From Pseudomonas sp. CCI4.2 (GTDB lineage Bacteria > Pseudomonadota > Gammaproteobacteria > Pseudomonadales > Pseudomonadaceae), in the NCBI RefSeq assembly GCF_034350045.1, contig NZ_CP133781.1, forward strand, positions 1,201,001-1,265,000: 64,000 bases of DNA, written 5' to 3'. Of this stretch, positions 42,707-51,010 are shown piece by piece. Position 1 is the stretch's first letter, and each line of letters begins with the position of its first letter. The notes beneath the pieces are model-generated. The model saw only the letters and a list, made by a program, of their open reading frames with translations, did no database searches and was not told where the DNA came from. The translations under genes were made by a program, and so were the position numbers.

Positions 42707-43663
42707 TCACATCCCGCCCAACACCCGCCCAAACATTTCACGGTCAATATTTGCCCCGCTCAATATCACTGCGACCTTGTGCCCCCTCTGCTGACCGCGC
42801 TCTTTCACCAACGCCGCCAACCCCGCCGCGCCGGCGCCTTCTGCGGTGTTATGCGTGTCTTCGTGAAAGATACGGATGGCGCTGGCGATGTCGTGCTCGC
42901 TGACACGGACGATCCGCGCCGCGCCGTTGCGGATGATTTCGAACGCTTCTGGCAGGGGAATGCGGCAAGCCATCCCGTCGGCGAAGGTGTTGGCGGTTTC
43001 GGTGGTGATTATTTTGCCTTGCTCGACGCTTTGGGCATAGGCGTCGGCGTGTTCGGAGACGACCCCGACGATCTCGGTTTTCAAGCCCAGTAGATCACGG
43101 GTCTGAATCAGCCCACAAATACCTGAACCCATGCCGATGGGCACGTAGACAGTTTTCAGGTCTGGCACCGCCTCGAGCAATTCCAAGGCGTAGGTTGCGA
43201 CGCCGAGGATCAAATCCGGGTGGAACGCCGGGACGCTTTCATAGCCGTGTTGTTCAGCTTGGCGGGCCGCTTCGGTGCGGGCTTCGTCGAAGTCTTGGCC
43301 GTATTCAATCAGTTGGGCGCCCATTGCACGCATGGCGGCGTTTTTTTCCTGGGAGTTGCCAAGGGGCACGACGACGATGATGGGCAGTCCTGCATTTCGT
43401 GCGGCTGTTGCCAGGCTTTGTCCATGATTGCCCCGCGTGGCCGTCACCAGCCCGGTCACGTTTGGTTTGCGCTTGAGCAAACCCTGAACGTAGAGCAGAC
43501 CGCCGCGTACTTTGAAAGCGCCGGTCGGTGCGTGGTTTTCGTGTTTGACCCACACCTCGCAACCCAACCGTTCGGCCAAGCGTGGCCAGGCGTACTGCGC
43601 AGTTGCTGGAATCAAGGGGCGGATGGTGTGTGTAGCGTGGCGCAACGCGATCAGGTCAAACAT
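42707..43663 (-). CDS. Threonine/serine dehydratase family PLP enzyme
   Basis: A 318-residue fold-type II PLP enzyme. The Schiff-base Lys is in HAPTGAFKVRGGLLY. NHGQSLATAARNAGL contains the substrate-loop Asn-His-Gly-Gln, and GMGSGICGL is the glycine-rich phosphate loop. Such enzymes deaminate threonine or serine to 2-oxo acids, and some act on threo-3-hydroxyaspartate. There is no C-terminal ACT regulatory domain, so it is a catabolic rather than biosynthetic (IlvA) form. It is divergent from a MocR-type regulator 99 bp away, which often controls such genes. Confidence 0.85.
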   Translation of the reverse strand: MFDLIALRHATHTIRPLIPATAQYAWPRLAERLGCEVWVKHENHAPTGAFKVRGGLLYVQGLLKRKPNVTGLVTATRGNHGQSLATAARNAGLPIIVVVPLGNSQEKNAAMRAMGAQLIEYGQDFDEARTEAARQAEQHGYESVPAFHPDLILGVATYALELLEAVPDLKTVYVPIGMGSGICGLIQTRDLLGLKTEIVGVVSEHADAYAQSVEQGKIITTETANTFADGMACRIPLPEAFEIIRNGAARIVRVSEHDIASAIRIFHEDTHNTAEGAGAAGLAALVKERGQQRGHKVAVILSGANIDREMFGRVLGGM

Positions 43664-43762
43664 AAAGCACCGTGCTCTTAGGTAAGTGTTGGGCGGGTTT
43701 GACCTGATCTTAGGCGCAGAGCATTGTATGGGTTAAATCTTATATTGCATGAGCAACAATAA

Positions 43763-45118
43763 ATGTGGACGCCGACGCTAACGGATTCAGGCCAGCCAAA
43801 ATACTTGGCGTTGGTAGAGGCCATTACCCAAGCCATTGAAAGCGGCGAGCTTAAAGTGGGTGAGCGACTGCCACCGCAACGACGTCTGGCGTGGAATTTA
43901 GGATTGAACCCGAGCACGACGATGCAAGCCTATCGCGAGGCGGCGCGCAGGCATTTGGTCTCGGGGGAAGTTGGACGAGGCACCTATGTGCTGGCAGGGA
44001 GCAAGGAAGCGACGCTGTTCCGCCTCAAACAACCCGCTGAGCGCTCGGCCGTCATTGATCTATCGACCAATGTGCCGGTAACCCACGAAAACAGCGCAGA
44101 CGAAGTGGCCGCCCTCTCCGCGCTGATCAACGGCGGACACGCGCAGCGCTTACAAAACTACCTGAGTGCGGATGACTTGGCCTTCGGTAGAGCTCAAGGC
44201 GCGGCCTGGCTAAACCTTCGCGGCCTGAACCTGCCGCCAGAACACCTCATGCTTTGCAACGGAGCCCAACATGGATTGTTCATGGCGTTATTGTCGCTCT
44301 GTCAGCCTGGCGATCCGGTACTAGTGGAAGCATTCACGGCACCGGGAATCAAGGCGGCGGGTCGACAATTGCGTTTGCCATTGCACGGCATTGCCCTTGA
44401 CCGCCAAGGCATCATTGCGGACGAGCTTGATCGAATGGCGCGTGCAACCGGTGCAAAAGTCGTCGTGCTGACGCCCATTCTGCAGAACCCGACATCGACC
44501 ATTATGTCGCCACAACGCCAATTGGAAATCGCCGAGGTCGCTCGCCAGCATGATCTGTTGATCATTGAAGACGATGTGTACGGCGCATTGACCACCACGC
44601 CGCCGCTGACCCGACTGCTGGGCAACCGCGGTTTGCTAGTCACCAGCCTGTCAAAAACAGTAGCACCGGGTTTGCGTGTTGGCTGGATCGCTGCTGACCC
44701 GACGTTGCTCGAATTAATCGATCCCCACGCCCAGGCAACGCATTGGGGCGTTTCACCGTTGTGTCTGGCCATCGCCAGTCAGTGGATAAGTGACGGCACC
44801 GCGCTGCGCCGATTGGCGTGGCAGACCGAAGAAACCACTCAGCGTTGGCGCTTGGCGAAGAAGATTCTCGGGGCCGCGTTGTACCAGCAGGAAATCCCTT
44901 CACCCCACGCGTGGATCACCAGCGACATGCCGTCGATGGCGCTGACTCAGGCCTGCCGCTCTGATCTCGTCGACGTGGTGCCAGCGGAGGTGTTCGCGGT
45001 CAAGCAAAACGACGTCCACGCGATACGCATCAGCTTGTGTGCGGCAGGGGATCGGGCGCAGTTAAAAATCGCACTTGAGCGGGTCGCGACAATCATCGCC
45101 AAACAGCCCGCTCAATAA
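43763..45118 (+). CDS. MocR/GntR-type regulator with aminotransferase domain
   Basis: A 451-residue fusion. The N-terminal winged HTH (about 8-75) has QAIESGELKVGERLPPQRRLAWNLGLNPSTT (in parts). A fold-type I aminotransferase domain spans about 110-445. The PLP Lys lies in VTSLSKTVAPGLRVGW, and DDVYGAL carries the PLP-binding Asp. MocR proteins sense PLP or amino-acid aldimines and regulate nearby metabolic genes, so the divergent dehydratase gene is the likely target. Its end overlaps the end of the convergent LysR gene by 7 bp. Confidence 0.88.
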   Translation: MWTPTLTDSGQPKYLALVEAITQAIESGELKVGERLPPQRRLAWNLGLNPSTTMQAYREAARRHLVSGEVGRGTYVLAGSKEATLFRLKQPAERSAVIDLSTNVPVTHENSADEVAALSALINGGHAQRLQNYLSADDLAFGRAQGAAWLNLRGLNLPPEHLMLCNGAQHGLFMALLSLCQPGDPVLVEAFTAPGIKAAGRQLRLPLHGIALDRQGIIADELDRMARATGAKVVVLTPILQNPTSTIMSPQRQLEIAEVARQHDLLIIEDDVYGALTTTPPLTRLLGNRGLLVTSLSKTVAPGLRVGWIAADPTLLELIDPHAQATHWGVSPLCLAIASQWISDGTALRRLAWQTEETTQRWRLAKKILGAALYQQEIPSPHAWITSDMPSMALTQACRSDLVDVVPAEVFAVKQNDVHAIRISLCAAGDRAQLKIALERVATIIAKQPAQ

Positions 45119-46050
45119 ACCGTGTGGGTCATCAAGTCGCCCTCATGCGCGGCCAAAAACAGCGGCACAGATTCGCGCAAATATTCGACCCAGGTTTTGA
45201 TTTTCGCATCCAGAAACTGCCGTGACGGGTAGACCGCGTAGAGGTTGGTCTCCTGCAACCGATACCTAGGCAGGATTCGAACCAGCGTTCCGTTGCGTAG
45301 CCCATCAATGGCCGAAGAGACCGGCTGAACGCCTATGCCCATGCCACTTTGGATGGCCACTGTCATGGCGTCGGCGGTGTTCACGTGGAATGGGAATCGG
45401 GAAAGAATCACCGTTTCTTCACCGTCCGGGCCGTCGAAAATCAGCTTTTCTTGAGGAATCGCTGCGTTAACAATGCGCAGGCAATCGTGCTCAAGCAACT
45501 CGGCAGGCGTGCTTGGTTGACCGTGTTTTTCAATGTAGCCGGGCGATGCGCAAAGGATGTTGTAGGTAATGCCGAGCCGTTGCGAGATGAACCCGGAATC
45601 CGGCAGGTCGCTGGCGATCAGTATCGACACGTCATAGCCTTCCTCCAGCAAATCCGGGAGCTTGTTGGAGAGGGTCAGGTCGAAGGTGACTTCCGGATGG
45701 GTCTCACGGTAACGCGCGATAGCAGCGATTACGTAGTGCGTACCAATGCCAGACATCGCATGTACTTTCAGATTACCGGCCGGTTTGGCTTGGGCGACAC
45801 TGGCTTCGGTTTCAGCGTCAAGAATGTCTTCGAGGATACGCTCGCAACGTGCCAGATATCGTTTACCGGCTTCGGTCAGCGCGATACGTCGTGTGGTTCG
45901 GTTGAGCAGTCGGGTGTGAAGGTGAGCTTCTAATTGGGAAACGGCCTTGGAGATATTGGCCGTTGTTTTGTCCATAAGCTCAGCTGCAGCAGTGAAACTT
46001 CCTGTCTGGGCAACCAGACTGAAAGCACGCATATTTTGAAAGGTGTCCAT
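45112..46050 (-). CDS. LysR-family transcriptional regulator
   Basis: A 312-residue LysR regulator. The N-terminal HTH has FSLVAQTGSFTAAAELMDK and ISKAVSQLEAHLHTRLLNR, followed by the LysR substrate-binding domain from about residue 90. I start it at ATG 46050 (MDTFQNMRAF), where the HTH has the usual distance from the N-terminus. An extension to 46107 adds 19 residues without family support. It belongs to the large CrgA/DhcR-like group. The target is unknown and the nearest upstream DNA is REP-like. Confidence 0.87.
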   Translation of the reverse strand: MDTFQNMRAFSLVAQTGSFTAAAELMDKTTANISKAVSQLEAHLHTRLLNRTTRRIALTEAGKRYLARCERILEDILDAETEASVAQAKPAGNLKVHAMSGIGTHYVIAAIARYRETHPEVTFDLTLSNKLPDLLEEGYDVSILIASDLPDSGFISQRLGITYNILCASPGYIEKHGQPSTPAELLEHDCLRIVNAAIPQEKLIFDGPDGEETVILSRFPFHVNTADAMTVAIQSGMGIGVQPVSSAIDGLRNGTLVRILPRYRLQETNLYAVYPSRQFLDAKIKTWVEYLRESVPLFLAAHEGDLMTHTVY

Positions 46051-46158
46051 CGGATTCCCGTAAGTCGAACGCGGGAAAATGTTACCTGATGAGACAACTT
46101 TTGACACTGATACCTAAGGCGTAGCACTTGGAGTCTGTGGACGGGCCCGCCCCAATCC

Positions 46159-46244
46159 GTGGGAGCGAATTTATTCGCGAAGGCGTCGGCACATTCAACT
46201 CCGTGGTGCCTGATAAGCCGTATTCGCGAGTAAATTCGCACACA
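46159..46244. repeat. REP doublet, GTGGGAGCGAATTTATTCGCG type
   Basis: GTGGGAGCGAATTTATTCGCGA at the left faces TCGCGAGTAAATTCGCACAC at the right in inverted orientation, the typical Pseudomonas REP pair. It lies between the LysR gene and the DUF945 gene. Confidence 0.8.
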
Positions 46245-46260
46245 GTACTTGCGTTGCCGG

Positions 46261-47754
46261 CTACTGCCCTGCACCACTCATCGCGGAAAACTTGCTGGCA
46301 ATAAGGCTGACAAACTGGATGCCGGTCATTTTCTGGCCGTTGAAGTCTGCCATGCCGTCGGCGTAATGCAGGTGGGAGACCACGTTGTCACCGTCGACCT
46401 TGGCCAACTGTGACATGACCGCCACGCCGTCCACGATTTCACTCGCGTCCCGTGCCTGTTGCTCAATGACTTTAGGATCGGTCTGGCCATTGAGGGCCGC
46501 CGCCTGAGTCGCAAGGTCTTTAATCATCGGTTTGGACACCAGCAATTTGGCATCCAGTTCGGTGAGCATTTTATTGACCAAATCAGGCACCGGCTGGTCA
46601 AGCGGGCCTGGGTTCTTCAGATCCATAGCGAGACTGAAATGACTTTCGCCATTGGCCGTTTTAAGTGAGACCTTTTCCAGTTCGATGTGCGGTTTGGCCG
46701 CCAGAAGCTTCGCCAGTTCAGCATTCATTTGCGTCTGGTCGGCATCGCTCAGTTGCAACTTCACCGGTACGCCAGCCAACGCGGCGGCTTGTTGTTGGGG
46801 CTGAATTTTTTGCTGGTAAAGCGTGTAAAGCGCTTGGGTCGATGCGACGTCAAAGTTACCGAATTTCCATAACATTTGCGCAGCGCCGAAGTCCTTGCCG
46901 CCGTAGCTGATCATGTCGATGTCGTAGGTCACTTGTGCCGCGAGGTTGCCGCCCTCTTCTTGCATCAAGCTGGTGTTGACGAAATTCTTGAACTCCACCG
47001 GCGGTTTGTCGCCGATCTGGATTCCCGACTGGGCCATTTTGAAGTCGCTGTGCCCCAAGTAAAAACCTGAGGCGCCTTTAGTGCCGCCGGTATTGAAGGA
47101 CAAGTTGTGAATATTGAAACTGACCGGGCCCTGTTCCGAAGGTACGTTGGCCTTGATGTCGTCGAGCGAGCCCGTGACTTTGACTTTTTCAGCGTTGGCG
47201 GTGGACTGCAACCACAGGTTAAGCCCGGAAAATTTAAGCGTGCCATTGGGCGAGTCGATATCCAGCGGCAGCAGTTCAAGGGTGCCTTCGGTGGAGTGGT
47301 CGTAACCAATATTGGTGTGGCCTTTAAGCGGCGCGACACCGTTGGTCAGGGCAAACCATTTTTCGGTGACTGAATTTTTTTCGATTTCGTAGTTACTGGC
47401 GGCCATGACCGGCATCAAGTTCAGCGACTTCACGCGCGACCATGGCAACGGACCGTGCTCGACGTTATCGACGAAAAGCAGCTCAACGTTTTCGTTACCC
47501 TTGCCCAATTTTGCGCTTTTGATATTCACCCGATAATGCGCCGTGCTGCTGAACACATGGCGATCAAGGGAAACCAGTTCCAGCGTCACGCTGCCATCGA
47601 AACCGTTAAGGGAGGATTTGATCTGGCGATTGGCCTCGTCGATTGCTGTGTGCAAAACGCCTTCCAGTTGAGTGCCGGTGTACCACGCCCCGGCAGAACT
47701 CAATGCGGCGACTGCTATGACAACGCCCACTGCAACCTTTACTGATTTTTTCAT
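46261..47754 (-). CDS. DUF945 (YdgA-like) membrane-anchored protein
   Basis: A 497-residue protein of the DUF945/YdgA family. One N-terminal hydrophobic segment (about 5-27) probably anchors it in the inner membrane, with the rest in the periplasm. The body is beta-rich with repeating patterns typical of long lipid-transport-like (AsmA-related) proteins, for example LKGHTNIGYDHSTEGTLELLP (in part). The function of the family is not established. GGGAGAGAG precedes the ATG. It stands alone and is divergent from the HAD phosphatase gene 115 bp away. Confidence 0.8.
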   Translation of the reverse strand: MKKSVKVAVGVVIAVAALSSAGAWYTGTQLEGVLHTAIDEANRQIKSSLNGFDGSVTLELVSLDRHVFSSTAHYRVNIKSAKLGKGNENVELLFVDNVEHGPLPWSRVKSLNLMPVMAASNYEIEKNSVTEKWFALTNGVAPLKGHTNIGYDHSTEGTLELLPLDIDSPNGTLKFSGLNLWLQSTANAEKVKVTGSLDDIKANVPSEQGPVSFNIHNLSFNTGGTKGASGFYLGHSDFKMAQSGIQIGDKPPVEFKNFVNTSLMQEEGGNLAAQVTYDIDMISYGGKDFGAAQMLWKFGNFDVASTQALYTLYQQKIQPQQQAAALAGVPVKLQLSDADQTQMNAELAKLLAAKPHIELEKVSLKTANGESHFSLAMDLKNPGPLDQPVPDLVNKMLTELDAKLLVSKPMIKDLATQAAALNGQTDPKVIEQQARDASEIVDGVAVMSQLAKVDGDNVVSHLHYADGMADFNGQKMTGIQFVSLIASKFSAMSGAGQ

Positions 47755-47869
47755 CTCTCTCCCGCCTGCTTGGCTATCCGTAAGCGGGTCAGATTATCAT
47801 CTGCGGCTAGCCACGGTCTTCCCTCAGACGGTAGGCTGATGTTCGGATTTGAAAACGGGATCAGATGAA

Positions 47870-48556
47870 ATGACTCAGCAACTCAAGAGCTTTGGCCCAA
47901 TCAAGGCCGTTATTTTCGATATGGATGGCCTGTTGTTGGATACCGAGGGGATCTACACCGAAGTCACCGACATGATTGCAAGACGTTACGGCCGCTCGTT
48001 CGACTGGACGCTCAAACAGAACACCATTGGCCGTGGGGCGCGGGACTTCGCCGGCTACGTGATTGGCGCGCTGGACTTGCCGCTGTCCATCGATGAGTTC
48101 CTGACCATCCGTGAACCGCTGTTGGACGAACGCTTTCCGCGCGCTACCGCAATGCCAGGTGCCGAAGCGCTGGTCCGTCACTTGGCGACTCACAATATTC
48201 CTATCGCCGTTGGCACCAGCTCGTCGATTCATTACTTCAACGCCAAAACCACCTTGCACCGCCCATGGTTCGAGCTATTCGAAACGGTTGTGACGGCTGA
48301 CGACCCGGAAGTCGGTGCCGCCAAGCCAGCGCCTGATATTTTCCTGGTCGCGGCCCGCCGTCTGGGCGTTGATCCAAAGGATTGCTTGGTGTTCGAGGAC
48401 TCACCATTTGGCGTGACGGCGGCCAAGGCGGCGGGAATGTACGCAGTAGCGGTACCCGATTCGCACATGCCCATCGAGCAGTACGTTCATGCCGATCTGT
48501 GCCTGAAGTCGCTTGAGGAATTTCCGCTGGAAGCGTGGGGTTTGCCTAAGTTTTAA
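47870..48556 (+). CDS. HAD-family phosphatase (subfamily IA)
   Basis: A 228-residue haloacid-dehalogenase-like hydrolase. Motif I is VIFDMDGLLLDTE with the nucleophile Asp, motif II is AVGTSSS, the motif III Lys is in GAAKPAPDIFL, and motif IV is CLVFEDSPFGVTAAKAAGM. A helical cap lies between motifs I and II. It is closest in appearance to sugar-phosphate or pseudouridine-5-phosphate phosphatases (HDHD1-like), but the substrate cannot be deduced. I chose ATG 47870. The frame also opens at TTG 47849 without support. Confidence 0.86.
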   Translation: MTQQLKSFGPIKAVIFDMDGLLLDTEGIYTEVTDMIARRYGRSFDWTLKQNTIGRGARDFAGYVIGALDLPLSIDEFLTIREPLLDERFPRATAMPGAEALVRHLATHNIPIAVGTSSSIHYFNAKTTLHRPWFELFETVVTADDPEVGAAKPAPDIFLVAARRLGVDPKDCLVFEDSPFGVTAAKAAGMYAVAVPDSHMPIEQYVHADLCLKSLEEFPLEAWGLPKF

Positions 48557-48920
48557 CAACACTCCGTAGAAGCTGCCACGTCTTCCGACCAGCATGCTCT
48601 ACGTTCTGAGTTGCCTGACAGCTGCGGGTGGAACCTTGTGCTTTTTAAGCGGGCTCAGGATCAAGACCGTCGCAGAGCATGGGACTTCTTTGTAAGTCTA
48701 GCCGCAGCAATTAGCCTTTTTCAATGCTTCCAAGCCGACCTGTCATCGCCCTTCACTTTTTGCCGAAAATCCTTTCAAACTATTGAGATATATCGACTTT
48801 ATAGAACTATCATTTTCAATGATGGCCGGTACCACTCGTATTAACTTCTTAATAAAACAGCGCTGCGTAAAATCCAACCCATACCTAGTTAAACACTAGC
48901 AACACATTCGGAGCACCAAC
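48557..48920. other. Intergenic region upstream of the repeat-peptide gene
   Basis: This 364-bp stretch is AT-rich in its right half. No gene is supportable (a frame at 48611-48844 lacks a ribosome site and protein character). It should carry the promoter of the small secreted protein. CGGAG lies 9 bp before its ATG. Confidence 0.45.
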
Positions 48921-49196
48921 ATGAAAACTTCAAAATTAATCTTCGGCTTGGCTTTCTCAGTATTGGCTAGCAGCGCTTTCGCGCTTCCTGCTTACGCCGC
49001 AGACGGTTCAGCTCATATCCACTCAGCCCAAGTTGCTGCTGACGGTGCTGATCACGTCGGTGCAAACCGTGTTGCTGCTGATGGCGCCGATCACGTTGGT
49101 GCAAACCGTGTTGCTGCTGATGGCGCTGACCACGTTGGTGCAAACCGTGTTGCGACTGATGGCGCTGACCACGTTGGTGCAAACCGCACTAGCTAA
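48921..49196 (+). CDS. Small secreted tandem-repeat protein
   Basis: A 91-residue exported peptide. The Sec signal covers residues 1-26 (cleavage after YAA or AYA). The mature part is nearly all a 13-residue repeat, VAADGADHVGANR, four times (38-89; the last copy has Thr for Ala). It has no Cys, low complexity and a regular Asp-Gly-Ala-Asp-His pattern that could bind metal. I recall similar small Pseudomonas proteins annotated as phage infection protein, but have no evidence for that role here. A good terminator follows, so it is a single-gene unit. Copy number probably varies between strains because the DNA repeats are almost identical. Confidence 0.75.
   Translation: MKTSKLIFGLAFSVLASSAFALPAYAADGSAHIHSAQVAADGADHVGANRVAADGADHVGANRVAADGADHVGANRVATDGADHVGANRTS
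49032..49187 (+). repeat. 39-bp tandem repeat, four copies, inside the small secreted protein gene
   Basis: Four head-to-tail 39-bp units encode the 13-residue repeat. Units 2-4 are nearly identical at DNA level, which indicates recent expansion or homogenisation. Confidence 0.9.
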
Positions 49197-49216
49197 TCGT
49201 TTCAACTATTCCTCTC

Positions 49217-49244
49217 AGCCCGGCTTTTGCCGGGCTTAATTTTG
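49217..49244 (+). terminator. Terminator after the tandem-repeat protein gene
   Basis: AGCCCGGC, loop TTTT, GCCGGGCT, then TAATTTT: an 8-bp stem with a T-rich tail. Confidence 0.85.
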
Positions 49245-49386
49245 GGCGATAGAAAAGTGGGATGGCCGTAATCGTTGGTCAAGATCGCTTTCCGGTATTT
49301 GACAAAGGTGGAGGGATTGACGACGGTAGTAACGTTAATTCGCCGTATTTCGGTTTTCCTTTAACCCTTTGAAAAGGATCTTGAGC

Positions 49387-50394
49387 ATGACTTATCGCAT
49401 TCTCGGCCAGTCCGGCCTGCGCGTGTCCACGTTGACCCTTGGCTCGATGATGTTTGGTGAGCAAACCGGCACCGAAGAGTCGTTACGGATTATCGACAAA
49501 GCCTGGGATCAAGGTGTGAATTTCATTGATACAGCGGACGTTTATAACAACGGACGTTCAGAGGAAATTGTCGGTGAGGCCATTGCGTCACGCCGCAGTG
49601 ACTGGGTGCTGGCGACCAAGGTGGGTTCGCCTCACCCCGGCACCACGCCGAACAACAGCGGGTTAAGTCGCAAGCACATATTCAACTGCATCGACGCTAG
49701 CTTGAGCCGACTGGGCACCGACTATGTGGACATCTATTACCTGCACCGCGAGGACCACAACACGCCGCTGGAGGTCACGGTTTCGGCGATTGGCGACTTG
49801 CTGCGTCAAGGCAAGATCCGCTATTGGGGCGTGTCCAACTTCCGGGGCTGGCGTATCGCGGAAATCGTCAATATCGCCCAGCGATTGGGTGTGGATAAAC
49901 CGGTGATCAGCCAACCGTTGTACAACATCACCAATCGCCAAGCCGAGCTTGAACAAATCACCGCTGCTACCTTCCACGGCCTGGGTGTCGTGCCTTACAG
50001 CCCGTTAGCCCGTGGCGTCCTTAGTGGCAAATATGCGCCGGATGTCACTCCCGACAGCAACAGCCGTGCGGGGCGTCAGGACAAACGCATTATGGAAACC
50101 GAGTGGCGAGTCGAGTCGCTGCGTATCGCGCAGAAAATTCAGGCATACACCCAAGAGAAAGGCGTCGGCATCGTCGAGTTCGCCATTGCGTGGGTGTTGA
50201 ACAATCAGGCGGTTACGTCGGCCATCGTCGGGCCGCGAACTGAAGAACAATGGGATGGGTACACCAAAGCCCAGAGCGTAAAAATCACCGCTGAAGACGA
50301 GGCGTTCATTGATTCGCTGGTGACACCCGGCCATGCGTCTACGCCAGGGTATAACGACGTTGCGCATTTTGTGTCGGGACGCGTGGTGCGTTAG
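49387..50394 (+). CDS. Aldo/keto reductase
   Basis: A 335-residue NADPH-dependent oxidoreductase of the AKR superfamily, with a TIM-barrel fold. The catalytic tetrad is visible: Asp and Tyr in FIDTADVYNNGRSE, Lys in VLATKVG and His in IYYLHREDHN. VVPYSPLARGVLSGKY is the cofactor-loop region typical of the YhdN/Tas-like subgroup. Substrates are broad carbonyls and cannot be predicted. AAAGGA lies before ATG 49387. It stands alone, with a REP-like sequence downstream. Confidence 0.9.
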   Translation: MTYRILGQSGLRVSTLTLGSMMFGEQTGTEESLRIIDKAWDQGVNFIDTADVYNNGRSEEIVGEAIASRRSDWVLATKVGSPHPGTTPNNSGLSRKHIFNCIDASLSRLGTDYVDIYYLHREDHNTPLEVTVSAIGDLLRQGKIRYWGVSNFRGWRIAEIVNIAQRLGVDKPVISQPLYNITNRQAELEQITAATFHGLGVVPYSPLARGVLSGKYAPDVTPDSNSRAGRQDKRIMETEWRVESLRIAQKIQAYTQEKGVGIVEFAIAWVLNNQAVTSAIVGPRTEEQWDGYTKAQSVKITAEDEAFIDSLVTPGHASTPGYNDVAHFVSGRVVR

Positions 50395-50422
50395 CAGGGT
50401 AATGATTTGGCGAGGCTGAAGG

Positions 50423-50504
50423 ACCGAATTTATTCGGGAAGCGGACGGCACAACGTGTCAGGCATAGCGCGCCGTTCCCTTCGCCCACAAGATTAGCTCC
50501 CACA
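50423..50504. repeat. Degenerate REP doublet downstream of the aldo/keto reductase gene
   Basis: ACCGAATTTATTCGGGAAGC on the left resembles the REP unit at 46159. The right end has GCTCCCACAG, its inverse. The middle is diverged. Confidence 0.6.
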
Positions 50505-50649
50505 GAGAGGTGAACTGCGATCTAGGTCGAACACCACGGCTAAAACGTCGGCCGTTCACGTGGCCGTTGGTGACGTGCATACTCACGCCAAACGCCTATG
50601 CTGGTGAGCATCGACGCGGTCACTCGCTCAATCTGATGAGGGATTTCCA

Positions 50650-50988
50650 ATGTTTTACGTTCAACGCGATGCTCAGGGTGCGCTTGTTCGCGTAGAAGCC
50701 GCGCCGTATCCAGAATCCACCGGTATGTTGCCGCCCGACGATCAAGAACTTCAGACGTGGTACGCCAACGAGGCGGTTGAGACCAGCTTGAGCCAACTCA
50801 AGCAAAGCGACATGGAGATGATTCGGGTACTCGACGACTTGATCCAGGTGTTGACCCGTAAGGGCGTGATCCGTGTGACCGATCTACCGCCCGCCGCACA
50901 AGCCAAAGTGATGGACCGGACCCACGCTCGAGAAACCCTGGGCGGCCTGAGTCATCTGATCAACGATGATGAAACAGGTTTGATCTGA
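50650..50988 (+). CDS. Conserved hypothetical protein beside lapD
   Basis: A 112-residue soluble protein. Its start MFYVQRDAQGALVRVE looks like a short beta hairpin. A helical middle (LSQLKQSDMEMIRVLDDLIQVL) and an acidic C-terminus (LINDDETGLI) follow. I recall this as a conserved Pseudomonas protein of unknown function (sometimes mislabelled as a tryptophan-synthase subunit). It converges on lapD with a 22-bp gap. It has no signal and no membrane segment. Confidence 0.72.
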   Translation: MFYVQRDAQGALVRVEAAPYPESTGMLPPDDQELQTWYANEAVETSLSQLKQSDMEMIRVLDDLIQVLTRKGVIRVTDLPPAAQAKVMDRTHARETLGGLSHLINDDETGLI

Positions 50989-51010
50989 CACCGCGTCAAC
51001 CAGGAGCCAT

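Noticed and set aside
49032..49187. CRISPR-like array of four units
   Set aside because: The repeats are contiguous without spacers and encode a clean 13-residue protein repeat.
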